A stretch of 64,000 nucleotides of DNA from Lysinibacillus capsici (GCF_003367505.1 NZ_PXXX01000020.1:1-64000); one strand, 5' to 3'; shown: positions 1 through 6,828, counted from the stretch's first letter. The notes: generated by a model not told the origin, from the letters alone. Translations and numbers: made by a program.

Positions 1-11
1 GTTAACCAATT

Positions 12-44
12 AAAAACCGAATGGACTGAGTCCACTCGGTTTTT
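12..44. terminator. Intrinsic terminator hairpin
   Basis: AAAAACCGA and TCGGTTTTT flank an inner TGGACT/AGTCCA stem with one mismatch between the two arms. A and T tracts on both sides would allow termination in either direction. The gene it serves lies left of the window or is the minus-strand operon at 132-778. Confidence 0.75.
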
Positions 45-92
45 GGTGCATCATTTTAAAAAAAGTATCCAGAAGTAATAAACAAATAAATA

Positions 93-133
93 ACCAGGCG
101 CTCATTCAAAAGTGAGTACCTGGTCATTTTTTT
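93..133. terminator. Hairpin terminator downstream of the small minus-strand gene
   Basis: ACCAGG (93-98) pairs with CCTGGT (119-124), with an inner CTCA/TGAG stem; a T run follows on the plus strand and an AT-rich tract on the minus strand. It abuts the stop codon at 132-134, so it probably ends the minus-strand lipoprotein operon. Confidence 0.6.
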
Positions 134-293
134 ATTCATCATACGGTCTGTATTTAGCATGTAATTCTTTCGCTGCTTCTTTTCTCGCTTCCACATCTTC
201 ACGTAAAAACATTCGATCTCTTGGTAATTCTTTGATCGGAATTAACTTTCCTCGTTTTAAATTCATAAAAAAAGCCACTCGTTTGAGTGACAT
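132..293 (-). CDS. Small charged protein, translationally coupled to the lipoprotein gene
   Basis: A 53-aa open frame, missing from a length-filtered gene list. Its ATG (293-291) overlaps the TAA stop of the upstream lipoprotein gene by one base (TAATG), the classic arrangement for translational coupling; no independent ribosome binding site is visible. The product is basic at the N-terminus (KRVAFF, LKRGK), then mixed-charge and helical (EDVEARKEAAKELHAKY). No family recognised. An internal ATG at 266 would give 44 aa, but a CACTC/GAGTG hairpin with a T run sits just before it, so coupling from 293 is preferred. Function unknown; it may be a small cargo protein of the mobile element. Confidence 0.5.
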   Translation of the reverse strand: MSLKRVAFFMNLKRGKLIPIKELPRDRMFLREDVEARKEAAKELHAKYRPYDE

Positions 294-778
294 TAGTCTT
301 TCAATGATTCATGCTGTTTGTAACCTGGAGCAATCGCTTCTAAATCTAACTTCTCGTAGTTATCCCAATTAACTTTTTTAAAGGTTTCAGCATCAAAGAA
401 GATACCATACACTTCTCCCATTTCTTCATTCCCATATTGGTCAGTCAATGGGGCAAACCAATAAATTGAAGGAGATTGAATACTTTCTACTTTTGATAAT
501 TCAGCAAAAATCTTACCTGACTTCTTTAAAATTTGTGATTTAGAACCTTCATGTATTTTTTTATCTTTGATATTAATTCTGACTAAACCCTCATCTGATT
601 CAACAATTTCATAGTCATCTTTAATTACTGTTTTTACTGCTTCTTCAACTGGATTTTTTTCTTGTTTTTGCTCTGTTTCTGCTGAAACAGGTTTATCCTC
701 TTTGGGTTTTGCTTCATCTTCACCACAAGCAGCAAGTAAAAATGCTGACAATGCTCCAATGTAAAATATTTTCTTCAT
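293..778 (-). CDS. Small secreted lipoprotein, unknown function
   Basis: 161 aa. The ATG at 778 follows GGGAGG at good spacing; an upstream in-frame ATG at 805 lacks one. The N-terminus is a lipoprotein signal: KK, a hydrophobic run, then LAAC with the lipidated Cys near residue 18. A Lys/Glu/Gln-rich linker (to about residue 50) leads to a globular domain with no recognised catalytic motif. It should be anchored on the outer face of the membrane. It lies downstream of the XRE regulator on the same strand, as cargo genes of integrative elements often do, and it is coupled to the 53-aa gene at 132-293. A surface-exclusion or immunity role is possible but unsupported. Confidence 0.7.
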   Translation of the reverse strand: MKKIFYIGALSAFLLAACGEDEAKPKEDKPVSAETEQKQEKNPVEEAVKTVIKDDYEIVESDEGLVRINIKDKKIHEGSKSQILKKSGKIFAELSKVESIQSPSIYWFAPLTDQYGNEEMGEVYGIFFDAETFKKVNWDNYEKLDLEAIAPGYKQHESLKD

Positions 779-888
779 ACATAAAACCTCCCTTGATATT
801 ACCATTTTAGGAAATTACACAAAGAAAGTATACAAAAAAACAGACAACCTATTTAGTATCTTCTACATAAAAAAGTGCTTTATATATT

Positions 889-1116
889 TTATATTTTAGT
901 TCCATCCTCTAAAAGGAAATTACTTTCAAACTTTGCACCACACACTTTTGCTATTTCTTCTAATTCACTTACTTTAAAATCATCACGACGCATTTTATTA
1001 GATAAATTTTGTGATGATGTCCCTAATGCTTCGGCAACCTCTGTTATCGTCTTTCCTGTTTTAATTAGAAGTATCTTTATTTCTTCAGTTTTACCCACTA
1101 TAACACCATCTTCCAT
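889..1116 (-). CDS. XRE-family transcriptional regulator (element repressor candidate)
   Basis: 75 aa, essentially one helix-turn-helix of the Cro/CI (XRE) type: TITEVAEALGTSSQNLSNKMRR forms helices 2 and 3 at about residues 23-44. It lacks the C-terminal peptidase or oligomerisation domain of larger phage repressors. There is no Shine-Dalgarno sequence before the ATG; a promoter at 1134-1161 would give a leader of about 11 nt, so near-leaderless translation is likely. It is divergent from the replication gene at 1282 with tandem repeats between them, the usual layout for an immunity-type switch in integrative elements. Expected role: repression of the rightward operon and itself. Confidence 0.8.
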   Translation of the reverse strand: MEDGVIVGKTEEIKILLIKTGKTITEVAEALGTSSQNLSNKMRRDDFKVSELEEIAKVCGAKFESNFLLEDGTKI

Positions 1117-1133
1117 TTTAAATTAATAATTGT

Positions 1134-1161
1134 ATTATACACTTAAAAATTACAGTGAAAA
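1134..1161 (-). promoter_or_regulatory. Sigma-A promoter of the XRE regulator
   Basis: Reading the minus strand: TTTTCA (1161-1156), 16-bp spacer, perfect TATAAT (1139-1134). The predicted start is about 11 nt before the ATG at 1116. Confidence 0.6.
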
Positions 1162-1163
1162 CT

Positions 1164-1187
1164 AATAAATTAAAAAATAAATTAAAA
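1164..1187. repeat. Tandem 12-bp direct repeat between divergent promoters
   Basis: AATAAATTAAAA occurs twice in perfect tandem (1164-1175, 1176-1187), filling the space between the two divergent -35 elements. Its position makes it a candidate operator for the XRE regulator; the sequence is A/T-only, so chance recurrence is possible. Confidence 0.5.
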
Positions 1188-1191
1188 AGTG

Positions 1192-1219
1192 TTTACAACG
1201 TAATTTAAATATGTATAAT
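1192..1219 (+). promoter_or_regulatory. Sigma-A promoter of the replication/mobilisation operon
   Basis: TTTACA (1192-1197), 16-bp spacer, perfect TATAAT (1214-1219). It drives the gene at 1282 and probably the whole plus-strand operon to the terminator at 5225-5250. Confidence 0.65.
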
Positions 1220-1281
1220 GTAACTATAAAGTTTCAAAAGTTATTTTAATGTTTATTTGAATTGGAATGAGGTGAAAAGAA

Positions 1282-2175
1282 ATGGCATTTGAATACTTAG
1301 CACAATACATAACATTCGATTCAGTAGCAGATATGGATAAGAGTGTGGAGGACCACATGGCGGTTCATTATTACGAACTAACAGAATCAGAGCAAGCAAT
1401 TGTATTCAAACTTGCATCACACAGCTTAGAACATCCAGGTGTGTGCCATTTAAAAGCTTCTACAATTGCTTCTTCATTGGCAATCAGCACTAAGACTGTT
1501 TATCGATCAATAAAGAAATTAGCAGAGTTGGGCATCATCGAAAAAGTACCAAGCACTAAACTAAACGGTATAAAAGGGGCTAGTATTTATCGCATTTTGC
1601 CTTATGTCCCATCGAGCGTGTCCCAACGAGAGATAGTCGATGAAGTCAGTAATGACGCGGTTTGTACTCCACAATCTGAAAACCAACCATCTAGTTCTTT
1701 TAATCTTTTAAGTTCTAAACAAGCAAATAATATTATGAGTCTTGGCAATGAATTAGCTTTGCAAGCTGAAAAGAAAAAAGAGTACATGAACGAGTACCAA
1801 GTGATGCTTTACGATTTCATGCACTCGTTGCCATTACAAGATGAATTAAAAGACCAACTTCACAAATGTATCTTAGCTACAAAAATGAACGATATACGTG
1901 ATTTTGTAAACGCTAAAGACGTTTTAGCTAACATTATCCGAGATATTGCGAACGGTACATTAACTGTAGCAAGTACATTAAGAGCCGTATTTGTAGGTGC
2001 GTTTAATAAGGCTGTAGAGCGTTCTAATAAAAAGGTGACTAATTCATCATCTATAGAAGAAACTCCTTATAAAGAACGTCCTGTACCGTTTTATAACTGG
2101 CTAAATGAACGTGATTGCCTTCCACAATCAAATACAAATAGTAGACCAACAATCGATAACTGGTTGTTGTGGTAA
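1282..2175 (+). CDS. Winged-helix replication-initiation-like protein
   Basis: 297 aa. GAGGTG precedes the ATG. Residues about 35-105 form a helix-turn-helix/winged helix (HLKASTIASSLAISTKTVYR, then KKLAELGIIEKVPS), the N-terminal fold typical of replication proteins and helix-turn-helix proteins of Gram-positive plasmids and integrative elements. The middle is Ser/Gln-rich linker; the C-terminal half is helical and charged without a clear catalytic motif. As first gene of the rightward operon, before an FtsK-type ATPase and a Replic_Relax protein, it most likely starts replication of the excised element or regulates the operon. The family is inferred from fold and context; no relaxase or RCR tyrosine motif was seen. 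Confidence 0.6.
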   Translation: MAFEYLAQYITFDSVADMDKSVEDHMAVHYYELTESEQAIVFKLASHSLEHPGVCHLKASTIASSLAISTKTVYRSIKKLAELGIIEKVPSTKLNGIKGASIYRILPYVPSSVSQREIVDEVSNDAVCTPQSENQPSSSFNLLSSKQANNIMSLGNELALQAEKKKEYMNEYQVMLYDFMHSLPLQDELKDQLHKCILATKMNDIRDFVNAKDVLANIIRDIANGTLTVASTLRAVFVGAFNKAVERSNKKVTNSSSIEETPYKERPVPFYNWLNERDCLPQSNTNSRPTIDNWLLW

Positions 2176-2190
2176 AGGGGAGATGAGGAT

Positions 2191-2361
2191 ATGACACATT
2201 TTGAATACATGCAGCAGCAAGGTCAATTAACAATCTTTGATTTACTGGATCAATATGAAGAGATGCAGTTCAAGAAGCCATCCACAAATGTTAGTAAGCC
2301 TGTTGATAATGATAAAAAGATGTATATAGAGCCTCGTAGGAGAGTGTATATTGTTCGGTGA
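2191..2361 (+). CDS. 56-aa protein with a possible sliding-clamp-binding motif
   Basis: Short frame starting 15 nt after the replication gene, with GGGGAGATGAGG just upstream as ribosome binding site. The sequence contains GQLTIFDLLDQYEEMQ near residues 11-26; QLTIF resembles the QL[SD]LF consensus of bacterial beta-clamp-binding peptides. The remainder is Lys/Asp-rich and ends in a basic patch (PRRRVYIVR). Family not recognised. A protein that recruits the host clamp to the element's replication proteins would fit the location, but this rests on one short motif. Confidence 0.55.
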   Translation: MTHFEYMQQQGQLTIFDLLDQYEEMQFKKPSTNVSKPVDNDKKMYIEPRRRVYIVR

Positions 2362-2542
2362 TTTTATGCCCACTTGTATACCCGATGCCATGCCTTATTG
2401 AATGCCATGCGAGAATTACATCGGGCATATTTGAAATGCTGTTGTATCAATGGTTTGCACTTCATTTTAGACTGCTCATTACATGCGATTCTTACTACGT
2501 AAGAGAACCGTGACGTAGATAAAAAAAGGAAAGGGTGAACGT
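2362..2542. other. Dyad-rich intergenic region, candidate oriT or replication origin
   Basis: 181 bp without a gene inside an otherwise tightly packed operon. It contains TATGCCC (2365-2371) opposite GGGCATA (2423-2429), CCCGATG (2381-2387) opposite CATCGGG (2419-2425), direct repeats GCCATGC (2387-2393, 2404-2410), and a second dyad CTACGT (2495-2500)/ACGTAG (2513-2518). Clustered inverted repeats next to a coupling ATPase and relaxase-like gene are what an origin of transfer or replication looks like. Confidence 0.45.
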
Positions 2543-3838
2543 GTGCTTTTTGAAATATTAACAACTGGATTGATGGGTGGAATTGCGTTAAAGGCATTTC
2601 AAAAACATAAGGGGTTATCTTCAAATGATTCGGGGAAAATCCAACGCATTATGTCGTTGACTGGTTTAAATGTTCGTGATGGCAAAGATACATTAACCAC
2701 GCAACTTGTTAAGAAAAAACAGCTTGAATGGGGCTGGGAGTATCGTTATCGAATCCCTTTAGGTCGCTCACTCAATGACTATGAATCGAAGTTAAAGGTA
2801 TTTGAAGATGGGCTTAATAATCGTAGAAAGCATATTACCTTTAATGATTTACGACAATTAAATTTCGAAGCTGATATTCTTCTGCAACTACGAAATCTTT
2901 GGAAGACAAAACTCACGGAGAAAAAGGAAATTGAACTGTCTTATGATGGTTTATTAATCGTTAGAGTGTACGATAAGCCACTTACAAAGGAAGTGAAATT
3001 CACACCAGGTAAAGGATGGAGAGTGCCTGTAGGAGTCACAAGAGCGCGCAATGAGTTTAAATATCATGACTTTGAAATGGTTCCTCATGTAGTCCTTGGT
3101 GGTGCTACACGATATGGAAAAAGTAATTTTATTAATTCAATGATTACATCACTAGTTCACAGTGAACCATCGTCTATTAATTTCTATTTAATCGATCTAA
3201 AAGGTGGAGTGGAACTGTGTGATTATGAAAATATTAAACAGACAATATCCATTGCTTACGAGCCGTACGAGGCCCTCCATACATTACAGATGGCATATGA
3301 CAAGATGCGTGATATTCAACGCGAATTAAAGCGATTAGGCAAGAAGAATGTACAGGATGCAGGCATTAAAGAACGTTACTTTGTTGTCATAGATGAAGTA
3401 GGGGAGCTTAATGCAGCAGAAGCAGTGACAAAGGAAGAAAAACGATTAAAGTTAGAATGCCAAACGATTATGTCACAGATTGCACGATTAGGCGCAGGCT
3501 TAGGCTTTAGGCTAGTTGTAGCAACTCAATATCCTGTTGGAGACGTTATACCAAGGCAGGTTAAACAAAATGCTGATGCAAAGCTATGTTTCCGTGTGCA
3601 ATCAGGAGTTGCTTCGCGTGTTGTACTAGATGCAGAAGGGGCAGAGTCGTTACCAATGATTAAGGGTCGTGCTATTTACCAAACAGCAGATAAAAGAGAA
3701 ATACTTCAAACACCACTTATTACACCACAAATTATCCACGATACTATTCAATCTTATTTTGTTACGAAAGGGGAGCGCGTTGAAGAAACAGTTATCCAAC
3801 CGAGACGAACAGATACTGTTACTTTTGAAGAAGTTTGA
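2543..3838 (+). CDS. FtsK/SpoIIIE-type DNA-translocating ATPase (conjugative coupling protein)
   Basis: 431 aa with a GTG start after GGAAAGGG. Residues about 183-420 form a RecA-like motor: Walker A GGATRYGKS (186-194), Walker B VVIDEVGEL (281-289), and a later conserved ATQYPVGDVIP segment characteristic of FtsK/Tra ATPases. The N-terminal 180 residues have one short hydrophobic stretch at most and no long FtsK membrane domain, so this is the short form found in Gram-positive plasmids and integrative elements. It would pump element DNA or couple the relaxosome to a secretion channel. No type IV secretion genes are visible, so transfer may depend on a helper. Confidence 0.85.
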   Translation: MLFEILTTGLMGGIALKAFQKHKGLSSNDSGKIQRIMSLTGLNVRDGKDTLTTQLVKKKQLEWGWEYRYRIPLGRSLNDYESKLKVFEDGLNNRRKHITFNDLRQLNFEADILLQLRNLWKTKLTEKKEIELSYDGLLIVRVYDKPLTKEVKFTPGKGWRVPVGVTRARNEFKYHDFEMVPHVVLGGATRYGKSNFINSMITSLVHSEPSSINFYLIDLKGGVELCDYENIKQTISIAYEPYEALHTLQMAYDKMRDIQRELKRLGKKNVQDAGIKERYFVVIDEVGELNAAEAVTKEEKRLKLECQTIMSQIARLGAGLGFRLVVATQYPVGDVIPRQVKQNADAKLCFRVQSGVASRVVLDAEGAESLPMIKGRAIYQTADKREILQTPLITPQIIHDTIQSYFVTKGERVEETVIQPRRTDTVTFEEV

Positions 3839-4379
3839 TTTTATGACGCGTGATCAACTAAGTCGATATTTCAATTTAGGTAAGAAGCGAAATACAAATA
3901 GGGTCCTCCACAATTTATCTAGCTATCTATCATCCATTCGGAATAGTTACGAAACAATTTATTACCTCAACAATTTAGGGCGACTGTATGTTGATTGCGA
4001 CAAGATTCGAAGGAAAAACGCTCATGTTCATCATACGATTATGCGAAACGAATTCTGGCTGTTTTATAAGAGTCCGCACGACTGGAAGAACGAAGTTAAA
4101 ATATCGGATAGCACTACTAGTATCGTTGTGGATAGCATGTTCTCTCGTAATGGATTTCAACATTTTTTAGAGGTTGATAATATTCAAACGATGAAGGAGA
4201 ATCGCGAGAAGATTAAGTGCTATAAATTGCTTATGGATAGCCTGGTAAAACAGATGGGCTATTATCCTACAATTGTGTGGTTAACTACGACAGAATTAAG
4301 GCGTAAACAATTGGAAGATGCTTGCAAAGGGCTAAAATGCAAGGTGTATACAATTAACGAAATTAAAGGAGGAATATAG
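3780..4379 (+). CDS. Replication-relaxation (Replic_Relax) family protein
   Basis: 199 aa from a TTG start preceded by AAAGGGGAG; a longer frame from 3669 has no ribosome site. It overlaps the FtsK-type gene by 59 bp. Residues about 5-60 are a winged helix (DEQILLLLKKFDFMTRDQL); the C-terminal part has spaced acidic residues and the strand FQHFLEVDN, as in the Replic_Relax family, which is associated with plasmid and integrative-element replication and mobilisation. The FtsK-Replic_Relax pair is a recurring two-gene unit in Bacillales elements. Likely role: recognition of the origin or relaxase-like initiation. Family assignment is from pattern and context; the nuclease residues cannot be confirmed by eye. 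Confidence 0.65.
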   Translation: MKKQLSNRDEQILLLLKKFDFMTRDQLSRYFNLGKKRNTNRVLHNLSSYLSSIRNSYETIYYLNNLGRLYVDCDKIRRKNAHVHHTIMRNEFWLFYKSPHDWKNEVKISDSTTSIVVDSMFSRNGFQHFLEVDNIQTMKENREKIKCYKLLMDSLVKQMGYYPTIVWLTTTELRRKQLEDACKGLKCKVYTINEIKGGI

Positions 4380-4907
4380 ATGTTTAAAAAACGCATTAAA
4401 ACAGAGGTTGTTCCAGTGAGTCAGTACACTGATTATTCGGACCGTTTTGGTGATGATGAAAAATATGCAACCTTGAAGCATGTTGCGATTGCTGCCTCCA
4501 TTCCTACGGTTACAGCAGTTGGAACAGGATTATTTATGTTCAACAAGTTCAATGACGATTATTCCTCCGCAACCATACCTGTAAATGTTCCACAACAAGT
4601 TATGGAACCAGTAATAGCACAAATACCTTCCACAATTCCTGTTAATTCAATTGCTGAACCAACTGGAGTAATTGCCGAAAAGTCACTAGAAATATTAGCT
4701 ACTGCATTAGATCCAGTTGTGCAAATTTTAGTAGCTATTAGTTTTCCGATAGCCAGCGTCATCATGGTTGGTGGTTGTTTCTTCTTTATGTTAGGGAATA
4801 GTGAGCGTGCTTGGAATACAATTATGAACGCTGGATTAGGCTATGTGTTAATTCAGATGTCACCGCTGTTCTTAGAGATACTTAGAACGATTGGAAAGGC
4901 AATTTAA
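4380..4907 (+). CDS. Membrane protein of the mobile element, unknown function
   Basis: 175 aa; AAAGGAGG sits 7 nt before the ATG, which directly follows the TAG of the previous gene (TAGATG). Three hydrophobic segments are visible: about residues 34-53, 110-137 and 146-168, with a Pro/Val/Ser-rich segment between the first and second that probably faces outside. The last two helices joined by a short polar turn resemble the pilin-like TrbC/VirB2 or small channel subunits of conjugative systems, but no homology is claimed. Its fixed place after FtsK and Replic_Relax genes suggests a role in transfer or membrane anchoring of the replisome. Confidence 0.6.
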   Translation: MFKKRIKTEVVPVSQYTDYSDRFGDDEKYATLKHVAIAASIPTVTAVGTGLFMFNKFNDDYSSATIPVNVPQQVMEPVIAQIPSTIPVNSIAEPTGVIAEKSLEILATALDPVVQILVAISFPIASVIMVGGCFFFMLGNSERAWNTIMNAGLGYVLIQMSPLFLEILRTIGKAI

Positions 4908-4982
4908 AAATATATTGGTGATTTATATTTATTTAGATAAAATGAAATAAAATAAAAATAATTGGTGGAATGGGGAAAGAAG

Positions 4983-5210
4983 ATGGGTAGACGTGTGGTT
5001 TTATTTAATGTAGATAATAGCGTGGTCAGATCATTTGTTAACATGAAAGAGGCACAAGATTATTGCAAAGAGAACAACATTTGTAATGAGGGATGGATTT
5101 CAAGAAGCCTTAAATCTGGAGAAAAGTTTTATGACCCTGCAACAAGAAAATCAAGAAGTCGTAATGGCTACGAAGGTTATGGCATGTATGTTAAATGGGA
5201 AGATGCTTAA
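4983..5210 (+). CDS. Small NUMOD/IENR-like DNA-binding protein candidate
   Basis: 75 aa from the ATG at 4983, preceded by GGGGAAAG; an alternative TTG at 4962 lacks a ribosome site. The segment VVRSFVNMKEAQDYCKENN, followed by WISRSLKSG, matches the style of NUMOD1/IENR modules (a phrase such as 'F.S..EAA..LG....IS..L.G'), DNA-binding units found beside homing endonucleases and in phages. There is no nuclease domain. It is the last gene of the rightward operon before a strong terminator. A role as recombination directionality factor is conceivable from its position; the sequence does not prove it. Confidence 0.55.
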   Translation: MGRRVVLFNVDNSVVRSFVNMKEAQDYCKENNICNEGWISRSLKSGEKFYDPATRKSRSRNGYEGYGMYVKWEDA

Positions 5211-5224
5211 ATTAATTCATAAAA

Positions 5225-5250
5225 AAAGACCACTATCATAAGTGGTCTTT
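5225..5250 (+). terminator. Terminator closing the mobile-element operon
   Basis: AAAGACCACT (5225-5234) and AGTGGTCTTT (5241-5250) form a perfect 10-bp stem with a 6-nt loop and flanking A and T tracts. Confidence 0.85.
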
Positions 5251-5279
5251 ATCGTTTATTATAATAAGTTACTTTAAAT

Positions 5280-5301
5280 TTTAACACCAATTTAACACCA
5301 A
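5280..5301. repeat. Tandem 11-bp repeat, candidate element boundary
   Basis: TTTAACACCAA is present in two perfect adjacent copies (5280-5290 and 5291-5301) just beyond the last element gene and its terminator. Such repeats occur near recombination sites of tyrosine-recombinase elements. Read on the minus strand it encodes LVLNWC-stop, possibly the tail of a lost frame. The matching left end is outside the window. Confidence 0.4.
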
Positions 5302-5401
5302 GATATAAATCGGAGATAATTCAAAGTAGTTTTCCGTACTTACCTAAATGTATTAGAAGCCTTGTGGCTGTAAGATCAAATTAAAAAGCCGCGTATGCCG
5401 T

Positions 5402-5521
5402 AGTTATTATAGAAAGTTTTAAACCACCACTCCTCAAAGTGGGTGTTCGCAGAAGTTTTCCTGCTTATCCTCATGCACCGTAGTGTGAGGCCCGTCATTC
5501 CAACTCCAATAATAAAACTCC
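5402..5521 (+). ncRNA. Candidate structured RNA of unknown family
   Basis: About 120 nt with no open frame. AGTTTTA (5415-5421) can pair with TAAAACT (5513-5519) as a closing stem; alternatively TTATTAT pairs with ATAATAA. Inside are a CCAC/GTGG hairpin with an 8-nt loop (5427-5442), GCAG/CTGC (5449-5464), and an 8-bp CCTCATGC/GTGTGAGG hairpin with two wobbles (5469-5490). A GTGTTCGCAG stretch recalls the TGTTCGC of 6S RNA, but 6S is longer, so the family is left open. Strand is a guess, since the pairing is symmetrical. The surrounding 5302-5821 stretch has no intact gene; 5600-5791 holds short protein-like fragments in two frames. Confidence 0.4.
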
Positions 5522-5821
5522 CTTTTACAGCTTAAAGGTTAAAACTTAATATTATACGAACAATGCAGCCTTTATGGATATAATAAAGCATGATCGATAA
5601 ACATGCAAGTAAGATGATAATGGCAAATTAGTCAATGGGCAAGTGTTCCAAATAGCGTTATAAACATCTTGTACTACCTTCAAAAAGGTGCTGATGTTTC
5701 ATATTTTTTTCACAAATGCGAACGGAAAATACGAACAACCTTTGCTAAATAAGGTCGACTATGTAAAGATAGGAGCATAAAGAGGATTTTCCTAGTAAAA
5801 ATATAAAAGGAGGAAGCAAAA

Positions 5822-6160
5822 ATGGCAGCTTATCCAAATTGTCCAAAATGTCATTCAGAATATACATATGAGGATGGAGCAAATTATGTATGTCCAGAAT
5901 GTGCGCATGAATGGAGTATGGACGCAACTGAACAGGAATCAGATGCACTTATTGTAAAAGATGCAAATGGTAATCTGTTAGCTGACGGCGATTCAGTTAC
6001 TGTTATTAAGGATTTAAAGGTGAAGGGCAGTTCTTCCACTTTAAAAATTGGGACAAAGGTAAAAAGTATTCGTCTAGTGGAAGGCGATCATAATATCGAC
6101 TGTAAAATTGATGGCTTTGGTGCCATGAAATTAAAATCAGAATTTGTGAAAAAGGCCTAA
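5822..6160 (+). CDS. yjdM: PhnA/YjdM-family zinc-ribbon protein
   Basis: 112 aa, the usual length of PhnA-domain proteins. AAAAGGAGG precedes the ATG. The N-terminus has a zinc ribbon with two CxxC knuckles (CPKC at residues 8-11 and CPEC at 24-27), then the conserved [11 protein letters not shown]-like strand (here [11 protein letters not shown]) and an SH3-like beta barrel with [19 protein letters not shown]. Despite the name, this family is not an established phosphonoacetate hydrolase; its cellular role is unclear. It is monocistronic, with its own terminator at 6171-6210. Confidence 0.85.
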   Translation: MAAYPNCPKCHSEYTYEDGANYVCPECAHEWSMDATEQESDALIVKDANGNLLADGDSVTVIKDLKVKGSSSTLKIGTKVKSIRLVEGDHNIDCKIDGFGAMKLKSEFVKKA

Positions 6161-6170
6161 CAAACAAAAT

Positions 6171-6210
6171 GCACCTCAACTTTGGTAAAAAAGTTCAAAG
6201 GTGCTTTTTT
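6171..6210. terminator. Intrinsic terminator shared by yjdM and the convergent gene
   Basis: GCACCT (6171-6176) pairs with AGGTGC (6199-6204), with a further CTTTG/CAAAG pairing inside, followed by a TTTTTT run. It lies between two converging genes. Confidence 0.75.
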
Positions 6211-6212
6211 GT

Positions 6213-6725
6213 TTATTGAAAAACCCTACGTAATAGAATGGCAAAAGCTGCGCCAATTAAAGCGAAAATGGTATGTAAAAGTGCGATGTAGCTAGCTCCA
6301 ATCACAAGCGCCCCTATTTCAGTTAAAGAAAAGATTGTAATATAGAGCTCGTTATTAAGATTATTAATGATAGCCCAAACGAATACAGGCAAAGAGCTTA
6401 TGATAAAAACAATCCAGATATTTTTATAGAAAAGGTAAGAAAGACAGCCGAAAAGAGCATATGAGATGACGAAGCCCTTTTGATTGCCAAGTAAGGACGA
6501 GTTAATGGCAAACATAAAGGATAATACAATAAATATGATATGAAAAAAGGATACTGTTCTTTTCATGGGTAAGTATGCGTTCTGAGTTGATGAATTGGCT
6601 ACAAGCTGCTGACATTGCTGACAAGTTGTTAGATGCTGTTCGACAAATTCTATTGTTGATGCTTGAAGCAGTTGTTTTTTATAAAGAGGTATTAAATCCT
6701 CTATAATTGAGCATTCCTGTGACAA
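6213..6725 (-). CDS. Membrane protein with anti-sigma-type zinc-finger N-terminus
   Basis: 170 aa from a TTG start preceded by TGGAGGG at 7-nt spacing; the longer frame to 6824 has no ribosome site. Residues about 5-45 carry the zf-HC2 pattern of anti-sigma factors: CSIIEDLIPLYKK, then EQHLTTCQQCQ with the HxxxCxxC zinc ligands. Four to five hydrophobic helices follow (about 60-80, 85-105, 108-125, 135-165). ZAS-type anti-sigma factors bind an ECF sigma factor through this domain, but no sigma factor gene is adjacent, so the partner is elsewhere or the protein is a stand-alone regulator. Confidence 0.7.
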   Translation of the reverse strand: MSQECSIIEDLIPLYKKQLLQASTIEFVEQHLTTCQQCQQLVANSSTQNAYLPMKRTVSFFHIIFIVLSFMFAINSSLLGNQKGFVISYALFGCLSYLFYKNIWIVFIISSLPVFVWAIINNLNNELYITIFSLTEIGALVIGASYIALLHTIFALIGAAFAILLRRVFQ

Positions 6726-6828
6726 TACTTTCCCTCCATTCAATCTCTCCTCATTATACGACTTTTTGCGGAAAATAAAAAAAGCCTTCCGTGAATTTTT
6801 CAATCGGAAAACTTGTACATGCACCCTA

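Noticed and set aside
112-372. 86-codon plus-strand frame
   Set aside because: Antisense to the lipoprotein and coupled small gene, without a ribosome site.
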